From: an uncultured Clostridia bacterium
GTDB taxonomy: Bacteria; Bacillota; Clostridia; Christensenellales; UBA1242
Reading direction: 5' to 3'
Assembly: GCA_946491735.1 (NCBI GenBank)
Contig: CAMLYK010000007.1
Coordinates: forward strand, 1 to 33,083
Length of the DNA stretch: 33,083 nt
Shown here: positions 1 to 10,283 of the stretch, piece after piece
How positions within the stretch are numbered: the first letter of the stretch is position 1
Layout: each line of letters begins with the position of its first letter
Notes under the pieces: generated by a model
Told to the model about the DNA's origin: nothing
The model's database searches: none
What the model saw: only the letters and a program-made list of their open reading frames with translations
Program-made: the position numbers and the translations under genes

Positions 1-26
1 TATATTATATTATAATATTATTTATT

Positions 27-1352
27 ATGAATAGTTATCAAGGAAAAACTTATCATGTCGTAACATATGGCTGTCAGATGAACGTGCACGAATCAGAAAA
101 AATTCGTGGTATTTTGTCCAGTCTAGGTATGAATGAAATTGATGATATTGAGACTGCAGATGTTGTGGTGTTTAATACTTGTTGCATTAGAGAAGGGGCA
201 GAAGATAGAGCCTATAACAACATAATGGCATTGAGGCCGAGCAAGGAAAAAAATCCTGACAAAATAATTGTTCTGTGTGGATGTATGCCACAGCAGAAAG
301 AGGGTAAATACAAGTTGAAAGAAAGATTATCGTTTGTAGATATCATTATCGGTACTCACAACGTCAATCAATTGGATCAATATTTACTAAGATATGCAAC
401 GGACAAAACCCACATATATGAAATTATAGATAAACCAGTTGGCAACCTTGATCGCAATAACGCTATTAGAGATGATAAAATTAATGCCTATGTCAACATC
501 ATTTATGGTTGTAACAAATTTTGCACATATTGTATTGTTCCATATGTCAGAGGTAGGGAGCAAAGTCGTCCAGCAAAAGAGATTTATAATGAAGTAAAAG
601 ATCTAGTTCAAAATCAAGGTTACAAATATATTACTTTGCTTGGACAAAATGTCAATTCTTATGGAAAAGATCTAAAAGACAAGATGAGTTTTAGCGAATT
701 ATTATCTTATCTATGCACTATAGAAGGGGATTTTAAAATTAAGTTCATGACTTCTCATCCTATGGATTTGGGAGATGACCTAATTCGTGTCATGAAAAAA
801 GAAGACAAAGTGGCAAAAGCTTTGCACTTGCCTGTACAATCGGGGAGCAGCAAGATACTAGCAAAAATGAATAGGCATTATGATATAAAACATTATATGT
901 CTATCATTCGCAAACTAAAGCGTGCTATGCCGAATATTTCACTATCCACGGATATAATAGTAGGTTTTCCGGGAGAAACTGAAAAAGATTTTAATCAAAC
1001 CTTAAAATTGTTAAAGAAGGTTAAATATGATCAAGTTTTTGCATTCATGTATTCAAAACGTACGGGTACACCTGCTGCGACTTTTGAAAATCAAATTGAT
1101 GAGAAAGAGAAAAATATAAGATTAAACAAACTGTTGAGGTTGCAAAAATTGATTCAAAAAGACCAAATAAAAAAATATTTTAATAAGACATATGATTGTT
1201 TAATTCGTCACATCAATGGAGTGGCTGTCGGGATCACTGATGGAGGTAAAGAAATATATATTCCAAATTACAAATATGTGAATCAGAATTATTTTGCTTT
1301 GGTAAAAGTAGAGAACATTCGCAATCATAAATTGTCAGGAGAAATCAAATGA
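27..1352 (+). CDS. miaB: tRNA-2-methylthio-N6-dimethylallyladenosine synthase MiaB
   Basis: Radical SAM motif CNKFCTYCIVPYVRG, N-terminal VTYGCQMN and C-terminal TRAM-like region; followed by mutS. Confidence 0.96.
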   Translation: MNSYQGKTYHVVTYGCQMNVHESEKIRGILSSLGMNEIDDIETADVVVFNTCCIREGAEDRAYNNIMALRPSKEKNPDKIIVLCGCMPQQKEGKYKLKERLSFVDIIIGTHNVNQLDQYLLRYATDKTHIYEIIDKPVGNLDRNNAIRDDKINAYVNIIYGCNKFCTYCIVPYVRGREQSRPAKEIYNEVKDLVQNQGYKYITLLGQNVNSYGKDLKDKMSFSELLSYLCTIEGDFKIKFMTSHPMDLGDDLIRVMKKEDKVAKALHLPVQSGSSKILAKMNRHYDIKHYMSIIRKLKRAMPNISLSTDIIVGFPGETEKDFNQTLKLLKKVKYDQVFAFMYSKRTGTPAATFENQIDEKEKNIRLNKLLRLQKLIQKDQIKKYFNKTYDCLIRHINGVAVGITDGGKEIYIPNYKYVNQNYFALVKVENIRNHKLSGEIK

Positions 1353-3916
1353 TAAAAAGAGAAAAAACTAAAAAGGGAAACAAACCATCACCAATGATGA
1401 TGCAATATCTGGCTACAAAAGAGCAATACAAAGATTGCATATTGTTTTATCGTTTGGGTGATTTTTATGAAATGTTTTATGATGATGCTGTACTGGTAAG
1501 CAAAGAATTGGATTTGGTGCTGACAGGAAAGGATTGTGGTACTGATCAACGTGCTCCAATGTGCGGAATTCCATATCATGCCTACGAATCTTATGCTCAA
1601 AAATTGATAGAAAAGGGCTATAAAATTGCAATATGTGAGCAGATGGATGAAAGTGAAAATAAATTGGTAAAACGTGACGTCGTACGAATTATAACTCCGG
1701 GCACTGTCATAGACTCTTCAATGTTGAATGAATCAAACAATTCATTTATCATGTGTATCTACAACTCTAAAACTACAGTTGCTTATGCATACAGTGATAT
1801 GAGTACGGGAGAAATTTATGTGGGCGAATACACAGGAAAGAATTATAAAAATTATATAAACGATCAAATTGTACGTGTTATGCCATCTGAAATTATTTGC
1901 AATGCTGAAATGCAAGAGATATCAAATGATTTGCCATGTGTCCAATCCAAAGACAAATTCAAATTTAATTTATTCTACGATTGGGCATTCAATTATTCAG
2001 ATGCAGAGAGGAGAGTGTTAAAACAGTATAATTTGGATTCATTGAAAGAGTTTGACTTTGATTCAAAAAATTGCATCATTGTTGTTGGAGCATTGCTTGA
2101 ATACTTCAATGAAACGCAAAAACGAGAACTAAAACATTTAAAAATGCCTAAACTTATTCGCGATGAACAATTCATGTACATTGATACCAATACAAGAAGG
2201 AATTTAGAAATTGAAAGCACTATGCGCGACAACTCCAAATATGGCAGTTTACTGTGGGTTTTGGACAGCACATGCACTAATGGTGGCTCGCGTATGTTAC
2301 GCAACTGGATCAGACAACCACTTCAAGATAAAAATCAAATAAATTATAGACTTAATATGGTCGAAACGTTATATTCGGATGCTCTTATAAGGGCAGATTT
2401 AAAAAACACTTTATCCAATGTCCAAGATATTGAGCGAATTGTCGGCAAAGTGGCTTATGGCAATTTTACACCTAAAGATTGCCTTGCATTAGCATCTTCA
2501 TTATCTCAAACACCTGATTTGAAAAAGATTTTAAACAGGTCAAATAATCAAAATATTCGTGATTTAGCTTCAAAATTAATTGACACTTCGGATATTGTCA
2601 ATTTAATATTTGCTACAATTTCAGACAAACCTCCTGCAACTGTCAAAGATGGTGGATATATAAAAGATGGCTTTAACGAAACGCTAGACAAGTTGCGCAA
2701 TATGAAGACAAATGCTGAAAATTATATTTTAAATATTCAAGCTAGAGAAAGAGAAGCCACAGGAATAAAAAATTTAAAGATAGGATACAACAAGGTATTT
2801 GGTTATTACATTGAAGTTAGCAAGATGTATAATGATTTAGTTCCTTTTAATTATATTAGAAAGCAGACGATTTCAAATAATGAGAGATACATAACTGAAG
2901 AATTAAAAAAATTTGAAGAAGATGTCTTGACCAGTCATGAAGATGCAATAAAACTAGAGGAAAAGATCTTTGCCAGTCTAAAGTCACAACTATTAGAAAA
3001 TACAGAGATAATGCAAAAGATAGCAGTGACCATATCTACAATTGATTGTATATATTCACTAAGTACGGTTGCAGTTAATAATGACTATTGCAAACCAAAC
3101 ATCACAGACGGCAAACAGATCAATATAGTTGAGGGTCGTCATCCAGTCGTAGAAAAAATGCTAAAGGGTTCAGACTTCATTCCAAATGATTGCAAATTAA
3201 ATGATTCAGATCAACGAACAATAATTTTAACAGGACCTAATATGGCTGGTAAATCAACTTTCATGCGACAAGTTGCTTTGATCACATATCTGGCACATAT
3301 CGGTAGTTTTGTGCCTGCTAAAAGTGCAGATATTTGTATAGTAGATAGAATTTTCACACGTATTGGTGCCAGCGATGACTTGTCTGTTGGTCAGTCAACA
3401 TTTATGGTCGAAATGATTGAAGTTGCCAATATTTTAAATTATTCTACTGATAATAGTTTAATAATTTTGGATGAAGTGGGCAGAGGCACGTCCACATTTG
3501 ATGGGCTATCAATTGCGTGGTCAGTAGTGGAATATTTATCTAAAAAGTTGAATGCCAAGACATTGTTTGCGACTCATTATCACGAATTGATGCAATTGGA
3601 AGGTCTATATGATGGCGTAAAGAACTTTTGTATATCGATAAAAGAAATTGGCGGAAAACTCGTCTTTTTGCGAAAAATCATGCGCGGAAGTGCCACCAGA
3701 AGTTATGGAATAGAAGTGGCAAGTTTAGCTGGACTTCCAGATGAAATCATCAATCTTGCTAAAGAATTGATGAAAGAGTTTGAAAGCGAAAAAATGAACG
3801 AATCAGCCCAGGTTGAAAGTGAAATAATTGATACTCTGCGTGAGATTGATATAAACAAATTGTCACCTATGGTGGCTTTTGATACACTGGCACATTTGAT
3901 AGAACTTGTTAAATAA
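1349..3916 (+). CDS. mutS: DNA mismatch repair protein MutS
   Basis: GDFYEMFYDDA mismatch-binding motif, Walker A TGPNMAGKST, DEVGRGTSTFDG; overlaps miaB stop by 4 nt. Confidence 0.98.
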   Translation: MIKREKTKKGNKPSPMMMQYLATKEQYKDCILFYRLGDFYEMFYDDAVLVSKELDLVLTGKDCGTDQRAPMCGIPYHAYESYAQKLIEKGYKIAICEQMDESENKLVKRDVVRIITPGTVIDSSMLNESNNSFIMCIYNSKTTVAYAYSDMSTGEIYVGEYTGKNYKNYINDQIVRVMPSEIICNAEMQEISNDLPCVQSKDKFKFNLFYDWAFNYSDAERRVLKQYNLDSLKEFDFDSKNCIIVVGALLEYFNETQKRELKHLKMPKLIRDEQFMYIDTNTRRNLEIESTMRDNSKYGSLLWVLDSTCTNGGSRMLRNWIRQPLQDKNQINYRLNMVETLYSDALIRADLKNTLSNVQDIERIVGKVAYGNFTPKDCLALASSLSQTPDLKKILNRSNNQNIRDLASKLIDTSDIVNLIFATISDKPPATVKDGGYIKDGFNETLDKLRNMKTNAENYILNIQAREREATGIKNLKIGYNKVFGYYIEVSKMYNDLVPFNYIRKQTISNNERYITEELKKFEEDVLTSHEDAIKLEEKIFASLKSQLLENTEIMQKIAVTISTIDCIYSLSTVAVNNDYCKPNITDGKQINIVEGRHPVVEKMLKGSDFIPNDCKLNDSDQRTIILTGPNMAGKSTFMRQVALITYLAHIGSFVPAKSADICIVDRIFTRIGASDDLSVGQSTFMVEMIEVANILNYSTDNSLIILDEVGRGTSTFDGLSIAWSVVEYLSKKLNAKTLFATHYHELMQLEGLYDGVKNFCISIKEIGGKLVFLRKIMRGSATRSYGIEVASLAGLPDEIINLAKELMKEFESEKMNESAQVESEIIDTLREIDINKLSPMVAFDTLAHLIELVK

Positions 3917-3927
3917 AAGGAGCAATT

Positions 3928-5799
3928 ATGGCTATTAATATACTGGATAGTATGGTTATTAATAGAATCTCTGCGGGAGAAGTTGTAGAGAGTCCTTTTT
4001 CTATTGTAAAAGAATTGATTGATAATTCTCTTGATGCAGGTGCCACAAAAATTTCAATCGAAATAAAAAATGGAGGCATTGATTCCATTATTGTAAAAGA
4101 TAACGGAAAAGGAATTGAGTATGATGATATCAAAAAAGCGTTTTTACCTCATGCTACTAGCAAAATAAAAGATGTTGATGACTTAGATTCAATTTTAACG
4201 CTTGGTTTTAGAGGGGAAGCTTTGGCGAGCATTTCGAACGTCAGTCAAACCAATATGATTACCAAAACTGAAATTTCTGATTATGCATATTCAATTGATG
4301 TCAATGGGGGAGTATTTAGTGATATAACTCCTGCGCCAAGCGATAATGGTACGAAAATTGAAGTAAAAAATTTATTTTATAATACTCCAGCAAGAAGAAA
4401 ATTTTTGAAAAAACCAAAACAAGAAGAAAATTTGATAACAAATATAGTGGCAAGATATATTTTGGCCCATCCAGAGATTTCATTTAAATATATCTCAGAT
4501 AATAAAACAATTTATCAAACAGTGGGTAAAACATTATTGGACGCAATATATTGTGTATATGGCGAAGAAACTATTCAAAATATAATGCCTGTTGAGAAAA
4601 CAATTGGAAACTTGAAATTGTATGGGTATGTATCAAAAGTGGGATATAGTAAACCAAATACTACATATCAAACATTGATTATAAATTCTAGATATGTAAT
4701 TGACGAAATCGTATCAAAAGCCGCTTACATGGCTTTTGAAGAATATTTGATGACAAGACAATTTCCATTCTATGTATTGAATTTGACAATGCCAACAGTA
4801 GATATAGATGTCAATGTTCATCCAAGTAAAATGAATGTCAAATTTGCTTATCCGTCTAAAATATATGATTTAGTTTATACAGCAATACGTTCATCAATTT
4901 ATCAATTTTTGAATCCTAATAAAAACACTTCTGTAGATATTGCTGAAATAGAAAAACCAGAGCAAAATCTGATAAGAACCGATCTAAATTCTCTAAAAGA
5001 AATCACAGTAGAGCCAAACAGAAAGACAAAAAATGATTCAGGCTTTGTTGAATTAAAGCAAACTACATATAATCCTGTGACAATTTTTGATATAAAAAAT
5101 GACGATGTTGTAAAATTCAACACAAGGCAAGAAGAAAACGTAAAAAATGAAAATAATAATACTGAAAATACTAATTCTTTACTTATAAATAATTCGGATA
5201 ATGGCTATAGAAATGTTAATGAATTTTTGGATTACAAAATAGTGGGTGAATTGTTTAATGAATTTGTTATATTAGAAAAAGGCGATAAGATGCTTTTAGT
5301 GGATTTTCATGCTGGGCACGAACGACTCAACTATGACAAATTTACCAAAATGGTAAATGATAGAGATATAGTAATTCAAAATTTATTGATTCCATACACT
5401 CAAGAAATGACCGAACTAGAGGTCGATTTTATAATGCAATTAAAGCCGGAATTAGAAAAATTGGGCTTTGATGTCGATGCCTTTGGAGATAAAAAAATAA
5501 TTATCAATTCAGTGCCAATGCAACTAAAAGATATCAATTTGAAAAATTTCATTGATGATCTAATTCACGACATGAAAAATCTAAAACCGAGCATGAATAA
5601 TGAAATTCGTCATTATCTGATGCAAAAGGCATGCAAAAGTAGTGTTAAGTCTGGTATGAAACTGTCAGAAATGGAAATAAGAGAATTATTAAAAGATTTA
5701 GATATTAATAACCCTGTTTTGTTGTGTCCGCACGGTAGACCTGTCGTGACTGTGATTACTAAAGCGCAAATTGAAAAATGGTTTAAGAGAATAGTGTAG
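3928..5799 (+). CDS. mutL: DNA mismatch repair protein MutL
   Basis: GHKL motifs SAGEVVESP, LDAGAT, DNGKGI, GFRGEALASI; SD aaaggagc upstream. Confidence 0.97.
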   Translation: MAINILDSMVINRISAGEVVESPFSIVKELIDNSLDAGATKISIEIKNGGIDSIIVKDNGKGIEYDDIKKAFLPHATSKIKDVDDLDSILTLGFRGEALASISNVSQTNMITKTEISDYAYSIDVNGGVFSDITPAPSDNGTKIEVKNLFYNTPARRKFLKKPKQEENLITNIVARYILAHPEISFKYISDNKTIYQTVGKTLLDAIYCVYGEETIQNIMPVEKTIGNLKLYGYVSKVGYSKPNTTYQTLIINSRYVIDEIVSKAAYMAFEEYLMTRQFPFYVLNLTMPTVDIDVNVHPSKMNVKFAYPSKIYDLVYTAIRSSIYQFLNPNKNTSVDIAEIEKPEQNLIRTDLNSLKEITVEPNRKTKNDSGFVELKQTTYNPVTIFDIKNDDVVKFNTRQEENVKNENNNTENTNSLLINNSDNGYRNVNEFLDYKIVGELFNEFVILEKGDKMLLVDFHAGHERLNYDKFTKMVNDRDIVIQNLLIPYTQEMTELEVDFIMQLKPELEKLGFDVDAFGDKKIIINSVPMQLKDINLKNFIDDLIHDMKNLKPSMNNEIRHYLMQKACKSSVKSGMKLSEMEIRELLKDLDINNPVLLCPHGRPVVTVITKAQIEKWFKRIV

Positions 5800-5800
5800 T

Positions 5801-6703
5801 ATGAAAAAAATAATTATTATTACAGGACTCACTGCCAGTGGGAAGAGTGAATTGGCAATAAATATCGCAAAAGAATACAATGGGGCGATAATCTCTGCTG
5901 ACAGCGTTCAAATCTACAAAGGCTTAGATATAGGCAGTGCAAAAGAAAGTATCTTGATAAGAAAATCGATACCTCATTATTTGATAGACATCAAAGATTT
6001 TAATGAAAGTTATGATGTGGGTCAGTTTCTACAGGATTGTGCCAATGCAATCGAGGATGCAATATCTAAAGGATATATTCCAATAATTGTTGGTGGTACA
6101 GGGCTATATATCAAGGCACTAATTGAAGGTTATTCGCTTGGGAACATTAAATCAAATTCAGAATTCAGAGAAAAATATCAAAAATTAGCAATTGAAAAAG
6201 GGAATGAATACGTTTGGAATGAATTGTATAAAATCAATCCTGAAAAGGCTAAATCAGTTCATCCAAACAATTTAAAGCGGATTATAAGATATCTAGAACT
6301 GGAAAATTCCAATCAATCTGACAAAAACATAGTTAGAAACAAATCAATATTAGCTCAATATGATGCTTTGAAATTGGCAATAGTCGAAAATAGAGAACAG
6401 TTATATGATAAAATAAATAAACGAGTGGACAAGATGATTGAAAATGGACTATTGGATGAAGTAAAAGGTTTGATCAATCAAGGCGCTACGCGCAACATGC
6501 ATTCTATGAATTCGATAGGGTATAAGGAATGGTTTGATTATTTTGATGGTATGCAAGATCTCAATTCTACCATTTCATTGATAAAGCAACACAGTAGAAA
6601 TTATTGTAAAAGGCAATTGACATTTTTAAAGACAATAGATGGATTAAAATTTTGTTCAATATCTGAAGCAAAAGAAACAATTAAGGAGTTTATGGATGAT
6701 TAA
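5801..6703 (+). CDS. miaA: tRNA dimethylallyltransferase MiaA
   Basis: ITGLTASGKSELA P-loop, ADSVQIYKGLDIGSAK, GGTGLYIKALIEGY. Confidence 0.97.
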   Translation: MKKIIIITGLTASGKSELAINIAKEYNGAIISADSVQIYKGLDIGSAKESILIRKSIPHYLIDIKDFNESYDVGQFLQDCANAIEDAISKGYIPIIVGGTGLYIKALIEGYSLGNIKSNSEFREKYQKLAIEKGNEYVWNELYKINPEKAKSVHPNNLKRIIRYLELENSNQSDKNIVRNKSILAQYDALKLAIVENREQLYDKINKRVDKMIENGLLDEVKGLINQGATRNMHSMNSIGYKEWFDYFDGMQDLNSTISLIKQHSRNYCKRQLTFLKTIDGLKFCSISEAKETIKEFMDD

Positions 6704-7940
6704 TATAGATAACGAAATATTATCACTGATTAATGATTGCGAAAAAGAGTGTTTAGATCAATTCGCAGAAATTGAAAAAATTGAATTTTCTAACCAATTA
6801 AAAGTATTGAATGCTTTCATAGACAATCATATCCAATCTCATCATTTTATAGGCAGTAGCGGATACGGACACAATGATATAGGCAAAGAAAAAATATCAT
6901 CAGTTTTTGCTGATATTTTTCATACAGAATCAGCCTTTGTCAGTCCATTAATCAGTTGTGGCACGGAAGCTATCAGTCAAACTCTTTTTGGAATATTAAG
7001 ACCTAATGACTGTATCCTTTGCATTTCAGGCACACCATATGACACTTTGAAACAGGTTATTTATGGAGTAGAAGGGAAGAACGTGGGCTCATTGAAAGAT
7101 TATAATATTCATTATGATGAAATTGATTTGATTGATGGAGAATTTGATGTTTTAGGTATCAAAAATAAAATTAAATCATTAACTCCAAAAATTGTCTATA
7201 TTCAAAGGTCAAGAGGTTATTCACTAAGAGATGCAATTAAAATTGAGCAGATCAAGAATATTATCTCAGAAATTAGGACTTATTCTGATGCGTACATTAT
7301 AGTTGACAACTGCTATGGCGAATTTACAGAGGAATTAGAGCCTACTGATGTGGGTGCTGATCTAGTGGTTGGATCTCTTCTTAAGAATATGGGTGGGGGA
7401 ATAACACCAGCTGGTGGATACATTGCAGGTAAAAGAGAGCTTATAGAATTGATATCATATAAGATGACAAGCCCTGCATTAGGTATAGACACAGGTTCAT
7501 ACGAGCCGGGTTATAAGTTGTTTTTTGAGGGAGTATTTTTATCTCCACATGTGGTAGCTCAAGCAAAAAAACTGGTTGTATTAGCGAGTAGGGTATTATC
7601 TAAATTAGGATACAAAACTATTCCTAATTATAATGATAAATTATCTGATATTGTTTGTTGTATACATTTTAATGATAAGGATAAACTGATCAAATTTACA
7701 CGTGCAATCCAATCAGCCAGTGCAATAGATAGTGATTCGATCTTAGAAGCAGGCGAGATGGACGGCTATGAGGATTTGATTATAATGGCAAGCGGAAGCT
7801 TCAATCAGGGCAGTAGTATAGAACTCAGTTGCGATGGACCAATGCGTGAACCTTATGCAGGATATCTACAGGGATGTTTGACTTATCAGCATGGCAAGAT
7901 AGGATTAATGAATGCTGTCAAACAGATTATCTCTAAATAA
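6696..7940 (+). CDS. methionine gamma-lyase family / YnbB-like PLP-dependent protein (aluminium resistance protein family)
   Basis: Family signature SSGYGHNDIGKEK, GSLLKNMGGGITPAGGYIAG (PLP lysine), MREPYAGYLQGCLTYQHGKIG; overlaps miaA. Confidence 0.9.
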   Translation: MINIDNEILSLINDCEKECLDQFAEIEKIEFSNQLKVLNAFIDNHIQSHHFIGSSGYGHNDIGKEKISSVFADIFHTESAFVSPLISCGTEAISQTLFGILRPNDCILCISGTPYDTLKQVIYGVEGKNVGSLKDYNIHYDEIDLIDGEFDVLGIKNKIKSLTPKIVYIQRSRGYSLRDAIKIEQIKNIISEIRTYSDAYIIVDNCYGEFTEELEPTDVGADLVVGSLLKNMGGGITPAGGYIAGKRELIELISYKMTSPALGIDTGSYEPGYKLFFEGVFLSPHVVAQAKKLVVLASRVLSKLGYKTIPNYNDKLSDIVCCIHFNDKDKLIKFTRAIQSASAIDSDSILEAGEMDGYEDLIIMASGSFNQGSSIELSCDGPMREPYAGYLQGCLTYQHGKIGLMNAVKQIISK

Positions 7941-7960
7941 TTAAAAACAGTAGCTTTCAA

Positions 7961-7990
7961 AAATCATCTTAAATTATGAGATGATTTTTT
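7961..7990 (+). terminator. Rho-independent terminator of the miaB-ynbB operon
   Basis: aaatcatct-taaattatg-agatgatttttt stem followed by T run just after the ynbB-like stop. Confidence 0.8.
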
Positions 7991-8126
7991 TATATCTCAA
8001 ACTCAAAAAAACAATTTATTTCAATGTGTAGTTAGGGTAGAATAGTCAAAAAAGACAATAACATTATGAAAATATCAAATTAGCTTTATGTGGAAGAATG
8101 TGGGGAAGTGTACAAATTCATATCCA

Positions 8127-8162
8127 TATCTTTTCGCAAAACACTTCTTTTGCGAAAAGATA
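8127..8162. repeat. Perfect inverted repeat, 15-bp arms, 6-bp spacer
   Basis: tatcttttcgcaaaa-cacttc-ttttgcgaaaagata. Confidence 0.85.
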
Positions 8163-8669
8163 ATCAAAAAGTTGGCAAAAATCCTGTGGAAATCACATAA
8201 TTTATCCACCGATATGATTTTATTATTTTGTATCCGACAAATTGTGACATCATATATATTGAGTTGTCCACATATCGTTGTTCTGATCTTTAACACACAC
8301 AATTAGACTAATTTCATATTAATTGGCTACTATAAGGAGCCAACTAAGTTGACAATAATATTAGTATTAAAAACCTAAAATGAAAGTGAATTCTTTTAAT
8401 AATTAGACAACATATTACTCATCTTTTTGAATCTGAATTCGTCTCAGCGCATTCTAGCATATTAATTATTTATCAATTAGAATTAATCCACTATTCTATT
8501 ACTTCAATGATCAATTAGACAGGAACATTTATAATTAAATTTTCTAAGATCAATTTACTTTGTAATATAATTGTTGATATATTCTATTTTTTAATTTGCA
8601 TGAATAATATCATACATATTGTCTAGAAAATACAAAATCTGTCAGTTTTGATGGAATTTATAAAGCAAT

Positions 8670-8686
8670 ATATCTTTGCGTAAAAA
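8670..8686. repeat. Left copy of 17-bp inverted repeat flanking serS
   Basis: atatctttgcgtaaaaa; exact reverse complement of tttttacgcaaagatat at 10358-10374. Confidence 0.6.
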
Positions 8687-8698
8687 CCAAAAGCCAAA

Positions 8699-8729
8699 TA
8701 AAAAATCTAACAACTAAAATGTTAGATTT
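8699..8729 (-). terminator. Rho-independent terminator of serS
   Basis: On minus strand AAATCTAACA-TTTTAGT-TGTTAGATTTTTT. Confidence 0.8.
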
Positions 8730-8753
8730 CACATCAAATTGATTTTAGATTGA

Positions 8754-10040
8754 TTATTTTTTAGGTTTGATAACTTTGGTGCCTCCCATATATGGCCATA
8801 ACACTTCAGGAATTGTGACAGATCCATCTTTCTGAAGATGATTTTCAACGAATGCAATCAACATTCTAGGCGGTGCTACAACTGTATTATTTAATGTATG
8901 TGCGAATTGATTACCCTTTTCAGTTTTGTATCTAATACCTAGTCTTCTAGCTTGTGCATCAGTAAGGTTGCTACATGAACAAACCTCAAAATATTTTTTC
9001 TGTCTTGGACTCCACGCTTCGACATCTAGGCTGCGATATTTCAAATCAGCCAAATCTCCTGAACAGCACACTAAAGTTCTAACTGGAATTTCCATAGACA
9101 CAAATAATTCGACTGAATAATTCCACATTTTATTGTACCACTCTTCACTTTCTTCTGGCTTACAAATCACTATCATTTCTTGTTTTTCAAATTGGTGTAT
9201 CCTGTATATTCCCCTTTCCTCTATACCATGAGCACCTTTTTCTTTCCTAAAACATGGACTATATGATGTCAAAGTAATTGGCAATTTTTCTTCAGGAATA
9301 ATTGTGTTCATGAATCGTCCAATCATAGAGTGTTCACTAGTGCCGATAAGATATAAATCTTCTCCCTCAATTTTATACATCATGTTGTCCATTTCTTCAA
9401 AACTCATCACGCCTTTGACAACATCACTTCTGATCATAAAAGGAGGTATTACATAAGTAAATCCTTTATTAATCATAAAATCACGCGCGTAAGCTAAAAT
9501 TGCGCTATGGAGTCTTGCAATATCTCCGGTTAAGTAATAAAAACCTTGACCAGAAGTTCGTCTTGCACTATCAATATCTATTCCATCTAATTTTTCTAAA
9601 ATATCAGTATGATAAGGTATGTCAAAATCTGGGATTTTAGGCTCTATAAAAGTCTTCTCTTGCACATTGTATCTATCATCCTCGCCGATAGGAACATCAT
9701 CTGCAATAATATTAGGAATGTTCATCATTGCTTGTTTTATTTTACTATCAAGTTCGCTAACTTCTTTTTCAATTATATCTATACGTTCATTATTCTTTAC
9801 TACCTCAGCTTTGATTTTGTTAGCTTCCTCAATCTTTTTTTCTTTCATCAAACTGCCGATTTGTTGAGATAAGGTATTGCGCTTAGCACGCAATTCATCT
9901 CCCTCTTGTTTTAATGTTCGGACTTTTGAATCAAGTTCAATTACTTCATCAACTAGGTGTAGTTTATGATCTTGAAACTTCTTCTTGATATTTTCTTTTA
10001 CTTTTTCTGGATTTGTTCTAATCAAATTAATATCTATCAT
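8754..10040 (-). CDS. serS: seryl-tRNA synthetase
   Basis: N-terminal coiled coil MIDINLIRTNPEKV, class II motifs LIGTSEHSMIGR, FRKEKGAHG, CSCSNLTDAQARRLGIRYK; SD AAAGGAG. Confidence 0.98.
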   Translation of the reverse strand: MIDINLIRTNPEKVKENIKKKFQDHKLHLVDEVIELDSKVRTLKQEGDELRAKRNTLSQQIGSLMKEKKIEEANKIKAEVVKNNERIDIIEKEVSELDSKIKQAMMNIPNIIADDVPIGEDDRYNVQEKTFIEPKIPDFDIPYHTDILEKLDGIDIDSARRTSGQGFYYLTGDIARLHSAILAYARDFMINKGFTYVIPPFMIRSDVVKGVMSFEEMDNMMYKIEGEDLYLIGTSEHSMIGRFMNTIIPEEKLPITLTSYSPCFRKEKGAHGIEERGIYRIHQFEKQEMIVICKPEESEEWYNKMWNYSVELFVSMEIPVRTLVCCSGDLADLKYRSLDVEAWSPRQKKYFEVCSCSNLTDAQARRLGIRYKTEKGNQFAHTLNNTVVAPPRMLIAFVENHLQKDGSVTIPEVLWPYMGGTKVIKPKK

Positions 10041-10056
10041 ATTTTCTCCTTTTAAA

Positions 10057-10277
10057 CAAAAAAAATCACCTAATTAGAGGTGATATTGACCACTGTGCCA
10101 CTCTATTTGACGTTCATTACGCCCTACTCTTTTTTGCAAATTGTGCTATGCAATCAGCCCCGCATTACCAGGTATCTAAGGGGTAGACATATATAACTTC
10201 CGTGATTTGCTCTCACCAACCGCAAACTCTCTCGCACTTTCATTATATACTAGTCCCTATCATTGATATATTTAACT
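10057..10277 (-). promoter_or_regulatory. T-box leader upstream of serS
   Basis: Minus-strand T-box AGAGTGGCACAGTGG (10090-10104), Stem I-like GAGAGAG...GGTGAGAGC, probable specifier TCT (10185-10187) in GTCTACC context, and terminator ATCACCT...AGGTGAT + T8 (about 10057-10084). Confidence 0.88.
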
Positions 10278-10283
10278 ACAAAA

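Noticed and set aside
8075-8306. Opposing 72-75 aa ORFs on both strands in the intergenic region
   Set aside because: They overlap each other, contain the perfect inverted repeat, have no SD and no recognisable family; treated as noncoding.
8301-8520. Three copies of aattagac (8301, 8401, 8513)
   Set aside because: 8-bp AT-rich motif with irregular spacing; expected by chance in this composition.
8300-8750. dif site for Xer recombination
   Set aside because: No 28-bp sequence resembling the Firmicute dif consensus was seen in the intergenic DNA by eye.
9609-9872. Antisense ORFs (82-87 aa) within serS
   Set aside because: Lie opposite a strongly conserved coding region; AT-rich antisense artefacts.
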